NCBI GenBank assembly: GCA_963773335.1
Contig: CAVZAT010000007.1
Location: 248,001 to 312,000 of the forward strand
DNA from: UBA4742 sp963773335
Lineage (GTDB): Bacteria > Actinomycetota > Acidimicrobiia > Acidimicrobiales > Acidimicrobilacustridaceae
Length of the DNA stretch: 64,000 bases
Direction of reading: 5' to 3'
Of the stretch, positions 17,181 to 26,176 are shown one piece after another. A model generated the notes under the pieces. The model searched no databases, was not told the origin of the DNA, and saw nothing but the letters and a program-made list of their open reading frames with translations. The number at the start of each line of letters is the position of its first letter. Within the stretch, counting starts at the first letter, position 1. The position numbers were made by a program, and so were the translations under genes.

Positions 17181-18411
17181 TCAGGCCGGGGCCGGCGTGC
17201 CCCGGGCAGGGGTGACCTGGCGCCGCCAGCTCGACATCCGGCTCCACACCACCCACGAGATGCCCCCCACCGGGATCTCCAGCAGATAGGTGAACCCGGT
17301 GAAGAGCAGGACCCCGGCGGTGCAGACGGCTGGGTCCCCCCCGAAAGCCACCAGCGCCCCGATCACGGTGGCGTCGGCGAAGCCAACGCCACTGGGCGTG
17401 ACGGGGACCGTGGACAGCAGACGGCCGAAGGCGTAGGCGGCGAAGACCTGGATGGTGGCCAGCGAGTTCTCGCCCAGCAGGCGCAGGCACAACAGCTGGA
17501 GGGCGAACTGCAACAGGGAGTACAGGAGCATCCACAACGTCAACTGGGGCCAGCACCGGGAGATCAGCGAGCTGCTTCGGTGACGGAAGTCGAGCACCGC
17601 GTCGCTGATGCCGGGGTGATCGGGGCGGCGGGCCAGACGGAGCACAGCCGACACCCACCGCTGGAGCCAGTGGCCGATGATCATGGCCAAGCGCTCGCTG
17701 CGCAACACCAGGGTGAGGGCCACGACAGCCACCACCAGGACGGCCAGGCCGAAGATGGCCGCGCCCACGAGTCCGCCGGTGGCCCGCCCCTCGGCCACCA
17801 GCAGCACCAGGGCGAGAATGGGCAGGCCCAGCTTGAGGAAGATGTTCCAGATGCCCGAGACCAGGATGGCCAGTGTCGTCCTGGGCACGCCGAAGCCCCA
17901 GGACCGACACATCCCGTAGGTGGCGCCCACACCCACCGCACCCCCGAAGGGGACCACGTTGGACACCGCGCTGGAAGCGGTGTTGAGGGTGAAGCCCTGC
18001 GTGCGACGCAAGCCGGGCAGCGAGGCGGTGAGCACCCCGGCGTAGGCCACCAGCCCGATCAGCCAGACCACGGTCAGCAGGGCGATCTCGGCGATGCTGA
18101 GGCGGTGCAGTTGGTGGGCCACCTGGCGATAGGTGGCGCCGGACACCTTGGGGATGACCAGCGCGAACAACACGACGAGGGCCGCCAGGGAGATGAGCGC
18201 TTCGGCCAGCCGCCGCCGCGAGCGACTTGCGATGCAGCTCGTGTTCGACGGCCAGGGAGGGATCGGGCGGTTCGACCGAGTCGTCCAGGTCGTAGGGATG
18301 GACGTGACCCGACGCGAGATCGGTGGCGACCTGGCCCGGCACCGCGGAGCGTGGCGGGGGTCGGAGCGCGACCCGTCGTGGCGCGGGCGCCGCTGCCCGT
18401 CGGGCGGTCAC
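17181..18411 (-). CDS. Lysylphosphatidylglycerol synthase TM region / UPF0104 flippase-like protein, one frameshift
   Basis: About 409 residues with seven or eight TM helices. Family marks include LNTASSAVSNVVPFGGAVGVG, NIFLKLGLPILALVLL, and the late block FGRLLSTVPVTPSGVGFADATVIGAL, followed by GFTYLLEIPVGGISWVVW. The first ~55 residues are in another frame; removing one base near 18213-18228 joins ELHRKS to RRRLAEALISLAALVVL. The GTG at 18411 overlaps the PIG-L stop (GTGA), supporting that start. Family members lack the synthase domain and are implicated in lipid or glycolipid flipping. The setting (PIG-L, GT4, PAP2) suggests an envelope glycolipid. Confidence 0.8.
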
Positions 18412-19241
18412 GAGGCGGTCACCAGGCCGGAGAAGACGTCATCGGCCACGGGCGCGGCCGGCCGGCCCACCTCCACGAACCACTCGGTGCCGAAGGCCAG
18501 GGCGAAGTACTCGTCGGGCAGGGCCAGGAACAGCTCGAGGGTGCGATCGGCGCTGGGGTCGGCCGCGGAGGCCTGGCTGGCGTGGGCCTGCATGGCGGCC
18601 TTCTTCTGCTCGAGGTGGGCGCTGACGTCCACCGCGTGGGTGATCGAGCCGGCCGGGGTGTACCACAGATCGAAGGTCTGGGGCGTGAAGTCGGCGGGGA
18701 TCTCGTAGCCCAGCGAGCTGGCCAACTCGACCCCGGTGCGCATCAGCTCCCGGTTGATGGTGGCCTCCAGCAGCACAGGCGTGTCGGCCAGTCGGGCCGC
18801 CCGGGCCCCCACCCGGTGGACCTGGAGATGATCACGGTGACCGTAGCCGCCGTTCGGGTCGTAGCTGGTCAGGACGTCGGCCTGCTCCTCCGCCAGCACG
18901 GCGGCGAGCCGCTCGGCCGCCTCCTCGACCTCCGCGGCGGCGAAGCATGTCGAGTCGTCGACCCGAGCCGGCTCGGGGCCCGAACCGGAGTCGGTGTAAC
19001 CCAGCCACACCACGCGGGCCACGCCCAGGATGCGGGCCGACTGCTCGAGCTCGCCCCACCGCCGGCTGGCCAGGCTCTCGGACTGGTCCAGGAAGTCGCC
19101 GGCCACCTGCCCCACATCACCACGAGTGGCCACGACCAGCACCACCCGGTGCCCCTCGGCCGCGGCCTTGGCCATCGTCCCGGCGGTCAGCAGCGCCTCG
19201 TCGTCGGGGTGCGCGTGGAAGCACACCAGCGTGTAGGGCAT
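18408..19241 (-). CDS. PIG-L / LmbE family zinc deacetylase
   Basis: A 277-residue PIG-L fold enzyme. The zinc motif AHPDDEAL is at residues 10-17 (His, Asp-Asp) and the third His is in GGYGHRDHLQVH. Family members remove acetyl from GlcNAc-linked inositol (MshB), hydrolyse mycothiol conjugates (Mca), or deacetylate GlcNAc lipids. The C-terminal region with QKKAAMQAHASQ resembles the actinobacterial Mca/MshB branch. It is coupled by GTGA to the flippase-like gene and divergent from a GT4. This could mean glycolipid rather than thiol metabolism; which applies cannot be decided from sequence alone. Confidence 0.85.
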   Translation of the reverse strand: MPYTLVCFHAHPDDEALLTAGTMAKAAAEGHRVVLVVATRGDVGQVAGDFLDQSESLASRRWGELEQSARILGVARVVWLGYTDSGSGPEPARVDDSTCFAAAEVEEAAERLAAVLAEEQADVLTSYDPNGGYGHRDHLQVHRVGARAARLADTPVLLEATINRELMRTGVELASSLGYEIPADFTPQTFDLWYTPAGSITHAVDVSAHLEQKKAAMQAHASQASAADPSADRTLELFLALPDEYFALAFGTEWFVEVGRPAAPVADDVFSGLVTAS

Positions 19242-19388
19242 CAGGTCAATCTTGCCGCATCGGGCCCGATCTCCGAGCGCTAGCCTGGGTTCCGCGATCC
19301 GGGGGTTTCCCGGCGCGGCCGGTCGGTCGTCGATGACCGGCTCCCGAACAGACCAGCCTGGGTCAGCCGGGCCGGGGAAGGCACCTGC

Positions 19389-20598
19389 GTGGTGATGAGC
19401 AGCTCGGCCTCGGCGCTCCCCGCGCCTCAGGCCGATTCCGGACCCGGCACGGCGGCGCGCCCGCTCAAGATCGGGCTGGTCTCGGACTGCTACGTCCCCC
19501 GCCTGGGCGGGATCGAGATGCAGGTGCACGACCTGGCCCAGCGCCTCCAGGCCGCCGGACACGACGTCGTCGTGATCACGCCCACGCCAGGACCCGATCT
19601 GATCGACGGGATCCACGTCCATCGGATGGACGTGCCCCTGCTGCCCTTCGACATCCCCTTCACCCCCGCCACCTTCCGCGGCGTCAGCGACCTGCTCCAG
19701 CGCGAGAGGGTCGACGTCGCGCACTTCCACGGCGGGGTGGCGTCGCCGCTGGCCTTCATCGCCGCGGCCAGTGCCCAGGCCGAGGGCCTGCCCACGGTCA
19801 TCACCACCCACTGCATGTGGAGCTACGCGGCGCCGATCTTCGCCCTGCTCGACCGGCAGTTCCACTGGAGTCGGTGGCCGGTGGTGCTCTCGGCGGTGAG
19901 CGATGTGGCCGCGGGCCCCGATTCGCCGGATCGCGGGACCGGACGTCGAGGTGGCCGTGGTTCCCAACGGCATCGACAACGCCACCTGGTCGGTGACCCC
20001 CCTGCCCCGAGACGTCGGTACCGTGACCGTGGTGTCGGTCATGCGGCTGGCGCCGCGCAAGCGTCCCCGGCACCTGCTCAAGATGATCCACCGGATCCAC
20101 GAGCGACTTCCGGCCGACGTCCGGCTGAAGGTGCAGATCATCGGGGAAGGTCCCGAGCGGGCGTCGCTGGAGAAGTACCTCCGGGCGCACGATCTGACCG
20201 ACGTGGTGGAGCTCGTCGGTCGGCGCACCCGCGACGAGATCCGATCCGCCTTCGCCCGGGCTGACGTGTTCGTGGCCCCTGCCAACCTGGAGTCCTTCGG
20301 CATCGCCGCCCTCGAAGCGCGCTGCGCCGGGCTGCCGGTGGTGGCCATGGCCCGCACCGGCATCCGCGAGTTCGTGGCCAACGGTCGCGAGGGCCTGCTG
20401 GCCCAGAGCGACCGCGACATGGTCGAGCAGCTGCTGCGCCTGATCTGTGACCCCGAGCTGCGCCAGCGCATCGCCACCCACAACCGCGAGGTGGCCTCCA
20501 ACGTCGATTGGAGCCGGGTTGTGCCGGCGAACGTGAACGTCTACCGGCGGGCCATCGAGCTTCGGGGCGCGGGTACGGCCCGCTCGGCCACCGCCTGA
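19389..20598 (+). CDS. Glycosyltransferase family 4, one frameshift
   Basis: A GT-B fold glycosyltransferase of about 402 residues after discounting one base in GGG near 19915. N-terminal domain: KIGLVSDCYVPRLGGIEMQV with the Gly-Gly loop, then VDVAHFHGG and TTHCMWSY. C-terminal domain: VVSVMRLAPRKRPRHLL, VQIIGEGPER, and the donor-binding Glu-x7-Glu block FVAPANLESFGIAALEARCAG. It transfers a sugar from a nucleotide donor, probably to a membrane lipid (PimB/MshA-like branch). A GGGGAAGG sequence 7-9 bases upstream supports the GTG at 19389. It is divergent from PIG-L and converges with the PAP2 gene. Confidence 0.87.
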
Positions 20599-20655
20599 CG
20601 CACCCCGGCACTCGGGCCGGGTCCACCCGCCCCGCGGCCGAGCCCACCCGCCGGG

Positions 20656-21540
20656 TCAGGACGAGGTCGAGTCGACCATGTCCAGACGGTCCGCCTCGGG
20701 GGTGTTCGGCTTGGGCATGCGGCCGGCCCGGGTGAAGGCGCGGGCCAGCCCGTAGCCCACGACGAAGATCACCGCGCCGCCCGCCGCATCGAGGAAGTAG
20801 TGGTTGGCCGTGATCACCACCACGACGACGGTGGCCACCGGGTAGGCGATGGCCAGGGCCTTGGCCCACCACGACTTGACCCGGGGCAGGAAGACGCCAC
20901 AGCCCCACAACGCCCAGCCGCAGTGCAGGCTGGGCATGGCCGCGTACTGGTTGGAGATGGACTGCATGGCCGACGAGTTGAACGACCAGAAGGTCGGGTA
21001 CTTGACCAGCGTGTCCACGTAGCCGAAGGCGGCGTGGTGGCCGAAGGTGTCGAGCAGCCGGGGTGGCATCAGCGGGAAGGTGGCGAACCCGACGAGGCCC
21101 ACGAAGGTGCCCACCGCCAGGGTGTTGCGCATCAGGGGATAGTTGTCGGGGAACCGGCGGTACAGCCAGATCAGGGCGCCGATGGTGGCGGCCAGGTAGA
21201 TGGCGCCGTAGTAGTAGTTGGCCGCGATCACCGCCCACTTGGCGTGGGCCAGGGCGAAGACCTGCCAGGCGTGTTCGTGGTAGATGCGCAGCGTCCGCTC
21301 CCAGCCGATGAGGCGCAGCGCGTTGTGGAAGGCGTGCGCGGTGCCCGCCGAGTTGAGGTCGCGCAGGCTCTCGTAGATGAGGTCGAACACCATGACGATG
21401 CCGATCTCCACCCACCAGTAGATCTCGTGACCGGTGCTCAGTCGGGTCCCGCCGCGCCAGCGGGTGGTGTGGTGCTGGATCGCCTCGCTCAGGCGGCCGT
21501 CGGCGGCTTCGTCGAGCGCCGGCGGGCTCGGTTCGGGCAT
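20656..21540 (-). CDS. PAP2 superfamily membrane phosphatase/phosphotransferase
   Basis: A 294-residue membrane protein with about six TM helices. The catalytic motifs are AAMPSLHCGWALW (phosphatase motif 2) and TANHYFLDAAGG (motif 3, His and Asp). The layout matches the inositol-phosphoceramide synthase/Aur1-like PAP2 branch (PAP2_3) found in actinobacteria, rather than a soluble phosphatase. Likely roles are dephosphorylation of an isoprenoid or phosphatidate, or transfer of a phospho-headgroup to a lipid, on the outer face. The neighbouring GT4, PIG-L and flippase-like genes favour envelope lipid glycosylation. Confidence 0.87.
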   Translation of the reverse strand: MPEPSPPALDEAADGRLSEAIQHHTTRWRGGTRLSTGHEIYWWVEIGIVMVFDLIYESLRDLNSAGTAHAFHNALRLIGWERTLRIYHEHAWQVFALAHAKWAVIAANYYYGAIYLAATIGALIWLYRRFPDNYPLMRNTLAVGTFVGLVGFATFPLMPPRLLDTFGHHAAFGYVDTLVKYPTFWSFNSSAMQSISNQYAAMPSLHCGWALWGCGVFLPRVKSWWAKALAIAYPVATVVVVVITANHYFLDAAGGAVIFVVGYGLARAFTRAGRMPKPNTPEADRLDMVDSTSS

Positions 21541-21607
21541 CGGGACATCCTACGCGGTGAGTGACGACTCCCGGCCCCACCTCCGTAGACCCGGGGTGGT
21601 GGCCGAC

Positions 21608-22459
21608 TCAGCTCTTCAGGCGGATCAGCCCCTCCTGCACCACGGTCACGGCCAGGTGCCCGTCGTGGGTGAAGATCGAGCCCCGGGCGATGCCCCGGGC
21701 GCCCGCCGCCGACGGGCTGACCTGGTCGTAGAGCAGCCACTCGTCGGCGCGAAAGGGCCGGTGGAACCACATGGCGTGGTCGAGGCTGGCCATGATCAGG
21801 TTCTGCTCGATGGCACCGACGGCGTGGGGCAGCAGCGTGGTGTCGAGCAGGGTCATGTCCGAGGCGTAGGTCAGGATGCAGGTGTGCAGCACCGGATCGT
21901 CGGGTAGCCGGCCATCGGCGCGCAGCCACACCCGTTGACGGGGCGGCAGCGGTCGGCTGCGCTCGAGCGGCTCCCAGTCCACGTAACGGCTGTCGATGGG
22001 CCGTGGGCGCTCGTACCACTCACCCATGACCTCGGCCCAAGGAGCCCAGCGCTGCTTGAAGTCGGGCAGCGAGAGGGGGTCGGGCACGTCGGTGGGCATG
22101 GCCGCCTCGTGGTCGTAGCCCTCCTCGGCCACGTGGAACGACGTCTGGAGGTTGAAGATGGCCCGACCGTGCTGGATGGCCACCACCCGTCGGGTGCTGA
22201 AGGAGCGGCCGTCGCGGATGCGATCCACCTCGTAGAGGATGGGCACGGTGGGATCGCCGGGCCGCAGGAAGTAGGCGTGCAGCGAGTGGACGCTGCGGTC
22301 GGGCTCGACCGTGCGGGCCGCGGCCACCAGCGCCTGGCCGGCCACCTGACCGCCGAAGACGCGCTGAGCGTCCACGTCGGGGCTGGTGCCCCGGAAGATG
22401 TTGACCTCGATGGGTTCGAGGTCGAGCAGGGCGATCAGGGCGTCCAGGGCGTGCTGCAT
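21608..22459 (-). CDS. tesB: Acyl-CoA thioesterase II (TesB)
   Basis: A 283-residue double-hotdog thioesterase that hydrolyses acyl-CoA to fatty acid and CoA. First hotdog: QRVFGGQVAGQALVAAARTV, SLHAYFLRPGDP and RDGRSFSTRRVVAIQHG. Second: LTYASDMTLLDTTLLPHA, SLDHAMWFHRPFRADEWLLYDQ, and GARGIARGSIFTHDGHLAVTVVQEGLIR. The conserved catalytic set (Asp, Thr/Ser and Gln) is present. The ATG at 22459 (MQHALDALIALLDLEPI) matches the usual TesB start; an upstream ATG adds only a Pro-rich lead. It stands alone. Confidence 0.92.
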   Translation of the reverse strand: MQHALDALIALLDLEPIEVNIFRGTSPDVDAQRVFGGQVAGQALVAAARTVEPDRSVHSLHAYFLRPGDPTVPILYEVDRIRDGRSFSTRRVVAIQHGRAIFNLQTSFHVAEEGYDHEAAMPTDVPDPLSLPDFKQRWAPWAEVMGEWYERPRPIDSRYVDWEPLERSRPLPPRQRVWLRADGRLPDDPVLHTCILTYASDMTLLDTTLLPHAVGAIEQNLIMASLDHAMWFHRPFRADEWLLYDQVSPSAAGARGIARGSIFTHDGHLAVTVVQEGLIRLKS

Positions 22460-22591
22460 GCCCGAATCCTGGCAGACGTCGGGCGGAGGCCTCGGCTGGA
22501 GCTGCATCAGGGGCGCGGCCCAGATGTTCGACCGGACGTCACCCGTTGTTCACCCGACGCAGGTCCTTCGTTCACGGGCCCTTGCCAGCAA

Positions 22592-22636
22592 ATTGGGCAT
22601 CTTTGCCTGCGGATACCGCACATTTCGATGCCCAGT
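22592..22636. other. Nested inverted repeat in the tesB/GH1 divergent region
   Basis: The outer arms 22592-22601 and 22627-22636 match at 9 of 10 bases (core GGGCAT/ATGCCC). Inside, 22608-22612 and 22616-22620 form a 5-bp stem with an ATA loop. The element lies between the divergent starts of tesB (22459) and the GH1 gene (22703). It may be an operator or a structured leader. Confidence 0.4.
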
Positions 22637-22702
22637 TTCCCGCGTGGAGCCGGTCGGACGTCGATCGGTGCCCGACCATGAGGCGGGCGGTAGGGTCCGG
22701 CC

Positions 22703-23893
22703 ATGTCACGAACATTCCCCGAAGGGTTCCGTTGGGGGACGGCCACCGCCGCCCACCAGGTCGAAGGTGGCAACGTCAACAACGACTGGTGGGAATGGGA
22801 GCACACGCCCGATTCGGGCTGCGTCGCACCCAGCGGGGATGCGTGCGACCAATACCACCGGTACCCGGCCGACCTGGACCTGCTGGCCGCCCTGGGGTTC
22901 AACAGCTACCGCTTCTCGATCGAGTGGAGCCGCATCGAACCGCAGGAAGGTCAGTTCTCGGCCGCGGCGCTCGACCACTACCGCCGGCTGTGCGCCGCCT
23001 GCCTCGAGCGCGGGATGGACGCCACCGTCACGTTCCACCACTTCACCACCCCGCGTTGGGCCGCGGCAGACGGCGGCTGGTCCAACCCGGCCATCGTCGA
23101 CCGCTTCGGTCGGTTCTGCGAGGTGGCCGGCGGGGCCCTGGGCGACCTGATCACCCGGGCCTGCACCATCAACGAGCCCAACATCGTCAGCTTCCTGGGC
23201 TACTACGGCGGGGTCTTCCCGCCCGGGTGGCGGGATCGTGACCGCTGGCTGGCAGCCACCGACAACTTTCTGGCCGGCCACCGCCGGGCCGTGGAGGTGC
23301 TCAAGGCCGGCCCCGGCGACTTCCCGGTGGGCATGACGCTGTCCATGACCGACTACCAGGCGGTGCCGGCCGACGATGCGGCGGCGGTGTCGAGACTGGA
23401 GCGCATGCGGGGCCACGCCGAGGACGTGTTCCTCGAGAACTGCCGGGGCGACGACTTCTTCGGGGTCCAGACCTACTCCCGCACCCGGGTGGCGGCCGAC
23501 GCCAACCTGGGGGCCGAGGACGGCGTGCCCGCGCTGGTGATGGGCTACGAGTTCTACCCCCAGGCCCTGGCCGCCACCATCCGCCGGGCCTGGGAGCAGA
23601 CCGGCCACGTCCCCATCCTGGTCACCGAGAACGGCATCGGCACCGACGACGACGAACAGCGCATCGCCTATGTGGCTGCTGCCCTCGATGGGGTGCTCGA
23701 TTGCCTGGACGACGGCATCGACCTGCGGGGCTACACGTACTGGAGCGCCCTGGACAACTTCGAGTGGGCCTTCGGCTACGCGCCGCGCTTCGGCCTGGTC
23801 GAGGTCGACCGGGCCACCCAGCGCCGCACGGTGAAGCCCAGCGGTGAGTGGCTGGGCCGCACCGCCCGGGCCAACCAGCACCCGATCGTCTGA
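22703..23893 (+). CDS. Glycoside hydrolase family 1 (beta-glucosidase-like)
   Basis: A 396-residue TIM-barrel retaining glycosidase, slightly short for GH1 (usually 440-470). The N-terminal FPEGFRWGTATAAHQVEG is the family signature. The acid/base is Glu158 in CTINEPN and the nucleophile is Glu309 in LVTENGIG. The aglycone-site Trp block (YTYWSALDNFEWAFGYAPRFGLVEVD) is also present. It should cleave beta-linked glucosides or related sugars in the cytoplasm; no signal peptide is seen. No sugar transporter or regulator is adjacent. Confidence 0.92.
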   Translation: MSRTFPEGFRWGTATAAHQVEGGNVNNDWWEWEHTPDSGCVAPSGDACDQYHRYPADLDLLAALGFNSYRFSIEWSRIEPQEGQFSAAALDHYRRLCAACLERGMDATVTFHHFTTPRWAAADGGWSNPAIVDRFGRFCEVAGGALGDLITRACTINEPNIVSFLGYYGGVFPPGWRDRDRWLAATDNFLAGHRRAVEVLKAGPGDFPVGMTLSMTDYQAVPADDAAAVSRLERMRGHAEDVFLENCRGDDFFGVQTYSRTRVAADANLGAEDGVPALVMGYEFYPQALAATIRRAWEQTGHVPILVTENGIGTDDDEQRIAYVAAALDGVLDCLDDGIDLRGYTYWSALDNFEWAFGYAPRFGLVEVDRATQRRTVKPSGEWLGRTARANQHPIV

Positions 23894-23958
23894 GCCGCCG
23901 CGCCTCGACCGGGCATGGTTGAACCGGCGCGTCGGGAAGAACCGCGGGCTGAAGACAC

Positions 23959-24017
23959 GGGACCTTCGCCTCTATGTGCGGGCTCACCGTCTTCGTAGGG
24001 TCGAAGTGACAGAGGCG
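23959..24017. promoter_or_regulatory. Inverted half-sites upstream of the sulfur cassette
   Basis: GGGACCTTCGCCTCT at 23959-23973 faces AGGGTCGAAGT at 23997-24007. Reversed, the second site reads ACTTCGACCCT and shares the AC-TTCG-CC pattern. A 7-bp inverted pair CGCCTCT/AGAGGCG (23967/24011) overlaps. This resembles a two-site operator for a response regulator; similarity to DosR/DevR boxes is only suggestive. It lies 32-90 bases before the SQR-like start codon. Confidence 0.35.
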
Positions 24018-24048
24018 CCACGCGCCCAACCGGTCATCGGAGTCACCC

Positions 24049-25347
24049 GTGGAATCGAAACAAGCTCCCACCTCGCCGCGCATCGTCATCCTCGGCGGTG
24101 GCACCGGCGGCACGCTCACCGCCAACCGCCTCCACAAGGGCCTTCCCGCGGCCTCGATCACCGTGGTCGACGCCAACGATCGCCACATCTACCAGCCCGG
24201 ACTGCTGTTCGTCCCCTTCGGGCTGGCCCAGCCGAACGAGATCGTGCGGCCGCGCTCCGAGCAGCTGCGCCACGGCGTCGCCTACCACCAGTCCGGCATC
24301 GACCACGTCGACATCGGAGCCGAGGCGGTGCACCTCGAGGACGGGAGCGTGCTCCACTACGACGTGCTGGTGGTCGCCACCGGCTCCCGCCTGGTGCCCG
24401 AGGAGACCGAGGGGCTGACCGGGCCGGGTTGGATGGATCGGGTCTTCACCTTCTACGACCTCGAAGGGGCTGCGGCGTTGGCCGCCCGGCTGGCCACCTT
24501 CGACGGCGGGCGGCTGGTGATCAACGTGGTCGACATGCCCATCAAGTGCCCGGTGGCGCCGCTGGAGTTCTGCTTCCTGGCCGACTGGTACTTCCACGAG
24601 CGGGGGATCCGGGACCAGGTGGAGATCACCTACGTCACGCCGCTCGACGGTGCCTTCACCACGCCGACCGCCTCGGCCGCCCTCGCCGGCATGCTCGACG
24701 AGCGGGGCATCGAGCTGGTGACCGAGTTCAACACCGGCGAGGTCGACGGTGCCGGTGGTCGCCTCATCAGCTACGACGAGCGTGAGGTGCCCTTCGACCT
24801 GGCCGTGGTCGTCCCCGTCCACTCGGGAGCGGCGTACGTGGGACGTTCTCCCGGCCTGGGCGACGACCTCGACTTCGTTCCCACCGACGAGCACACCCTC
24901 CAGTCCAAGGCCTCACCGGAGATCTTCGCCATCGGCGATGCAGCCAACCTCCCGGTCTCCAAGGCCGGGTCGGTCACCCACTTCGAAGGCGAGGTGCTGG
25001 TGGACAACATCGAGCGCTTCGTGGGCGGCCAGCCCCTCGATGCCAGCTACGACGGCCACGCCAACTGCTTCATCGAGACCGGCTTCCACAAGGCCATGCT
25101 CATCGACTTCAACTACGACACCGAACCGGTCGCCGGCCACTACCCGTCCGCGGTGGGCATGCCGTTGTTGAAGGAATCCCGCCTCAACCACCTGGGCAAG
25201 CTCATGTTCCAGTGGTTCTACTGGCATGCCCTGCTGCCCGGTCGGGACATCCCCGGGATCGGCCCGGGCATGCCCGTCACGGGCAAGGACCTCCGCATGG
25301 CCCCGGCCGACGCGCCGGTGGCCCCTACCCCAGAGGAGTCTTCATGA
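24049..25347 (+). CDS. Sulfide:quinone oxidoreductase-like FAD flavoprotein
   Basis: A 432-residue two-dinucleotide-fold flavoprotein. The FAD-binding start is RIVILGGGTGGTLTANRL, and DVLVVATGSRLVPEE and EIFAIGDAANLPVSKAGS follow. Two Cys sit where SQR has its redox pair: Cys167 in MPIKCPVAPLEF and Cys340 in HANCFIETG. A C-terminal amphipathic region (LNHLGKLMFQWFYWHALL) would dock on the membrane. It probably oxidises sulfide or a persulfide and reduces quinone or another carrier. The GTG at 24049 is the start. The TusE/DsrC-like gene overlaps its stop by four bases, so these genes form one operon. Confidence 0.85.
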   Translation: MESKQAPTSPRIVILGGGTGGTLTANRLHKGLPAASITVVDANDRHIYQPGLLFVPFGLAQPNEIVRPRSEQLRHGVAYHQSGIDHVDIGAEAVHLEDGSVLHYDVLVVATGSRLVPEETEGLTGPGWMDRVFTFYDLEGAAALAARLATFDGGRLVINVVDMPIKCPVAPLEFCFLADWYFHERGIRDQVEITYVTPLDGAFTTPTASAALAGMLDERGIELVTEFNTGEVDGAGGRLISYDEREVPFDLAVVVPVHSGAAYVGRSPGLGDDLDFVPTDEHTLQSKASPEIFAIGDAANLPVSKAGSVTHFEGEVLVDNIERFVGGQPLDASYDGHANCFIETGFHKAMLIDFNYDTEPVAGHYPSAVGMPLLKESRLNHLGKLMFQWFYWHALLPGRDIPGIGPGMPVTGKDLRMAPADAPVAPTPEESS

Positions 25348-25661
25348 CCACCGCCACCATCGAAGGCGTCGCCGTCGAGCTCAACGACGAGGGCTTCTTC
25401 GTGCACCCCGAGCAGTGGACCCCCGAGATGGCCCCGGCCCTGGCCACGGCCGAAGGGATCGACCAACTCACCGACCGCCACTGGCAGGTCATCGACTTCA
25501 TGCGCAAGGCCTACGCCGACAACGGCACCGGACCCACGGTGCGGGTGCTGGGCAAGACGTCGGGCGTCCCCATCAAGGAGCTCTACCAGCTCTTCCCCAA
25601 GGGCCCGGCCAAGATGGCGGCCAAGATCGCCGGCATCCCCAAACCCCGCGGCTGCATCTGA
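25344..25661 (+). CDS. TusE/DsrC/DsvC family sulfur relay protein
   Basis: A 105-residue DsrC-fold protein. Family blocks are EGFFVHPEQWTPEMAPALATAEG, LTDRHWQVIDFMRKAY, and the C-terminal arm GPAKMAAKIAGIPKPRGCI. The penultimate Cys104, the universal persulfide-carrying residue, is present. The second DsrC Cys, eleven residues earlier, is Ala here, so it is TusE-like rather than a two-Cys DsrC. It should shuttle sulfane sulfur as a persulfide. The ATG overlaps the SQR-like stop (ATGA). No dsrAB or hdr genes appear in the window. Confidence 0.9.
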   Translation: MTTATIEGVAVELNDEGFFVHPEQWTPEMAPALATAEGIDQLTDRHWQVIDFMRKAYADNGTGPTVRVLGKTSGVPIKELYQLFPKGPAKMAAKIAGIPKPRGCI

Positions 25662-25708
25662 ACCCCAGCGCTGGCCCCCTCCCGTCACACTCGCGAAAGG
25701 AGCCCACC

Positions 25709-26176
25709 ATGGGCGATCGCATCGAGAAGGTTTCCGTCATCATCTCCAAGGGGTCGCTGGAGGGCGTGTACCCCGGCCTGATCATGGTCAACGGCGCCCG
25801 CGCCGAAGGGATCGACGCCAACCTCTTCTTCACGTTCTTCGGCCTCGACGCCATCAACGCCAAGCGGGTCGACCACATCAAGGTGGCGACCGTGGGCAAC
25901 CCCGGCCTGCACATGGCCACGCTCCTCGGCGGCCTCCCCGGCATGTCGGGCATCGCCACCCACATGCTGGAGAAGAAGATGGACCACCTCGACATCCCGC
26001 CCATCCACGAGTTCATCGAGATGATCGCCGACACCGGCGCCGGGCTCTACGCCTGCAAGGCCTCGGTCGACCTGTTCGGGTTCGAGAAGAACGACTTCGT
26101 CACCCAGGTGCAGGACATCATCACCGTGGGCGAGTTCTACGAGAAGGCCGCCGGCGGCGAGATCATCTTCACCTGA
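25709..26176 (+). CDS. DsrE/DsrF/DrsH-like family protein
   Basis: A 155-residue DsrE2-type protein starting at the ATG preceded by a strong GAAAGGAG site seven bases upstream. The central NLFFTFFGLDAINA, a Gly/Met-rich segment (GGLPGMSGIATHMLEKKM) and the invariant Cys116 in GAGLYACKASVDLFGF are the family marks. The Cys is expected to carry or transfer a persulfide with the TusE-like partner. The gene is third in the cassette and its stop overlaps the next start (TGATG). The Gly/Met-rich helix may allow membrane association. Confidence 0.9.
   Translation: MGDRIEKVSVIISKGSLEGVYPGLIMVNGARAEGIDANLFFTFFGLDAINAKRVDHIKVATVGNPGLHMATLLGGLPGMSGIATHMLEKKMDHLDIPPIHEFIEMIADTGAGLYACKASVDLFGFEKNDFVTQVQDIITVGEFYEKAAGGEIIFT

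Noticed and set aside
20599..20655. Terminator hairpin between the GT4 and PAP2 genes
   Set aside because: CTCGGGCCG and CGGCCGAG can pair only with a bulge and there is no U-tract; too weak to list in such GC-rich DNA.
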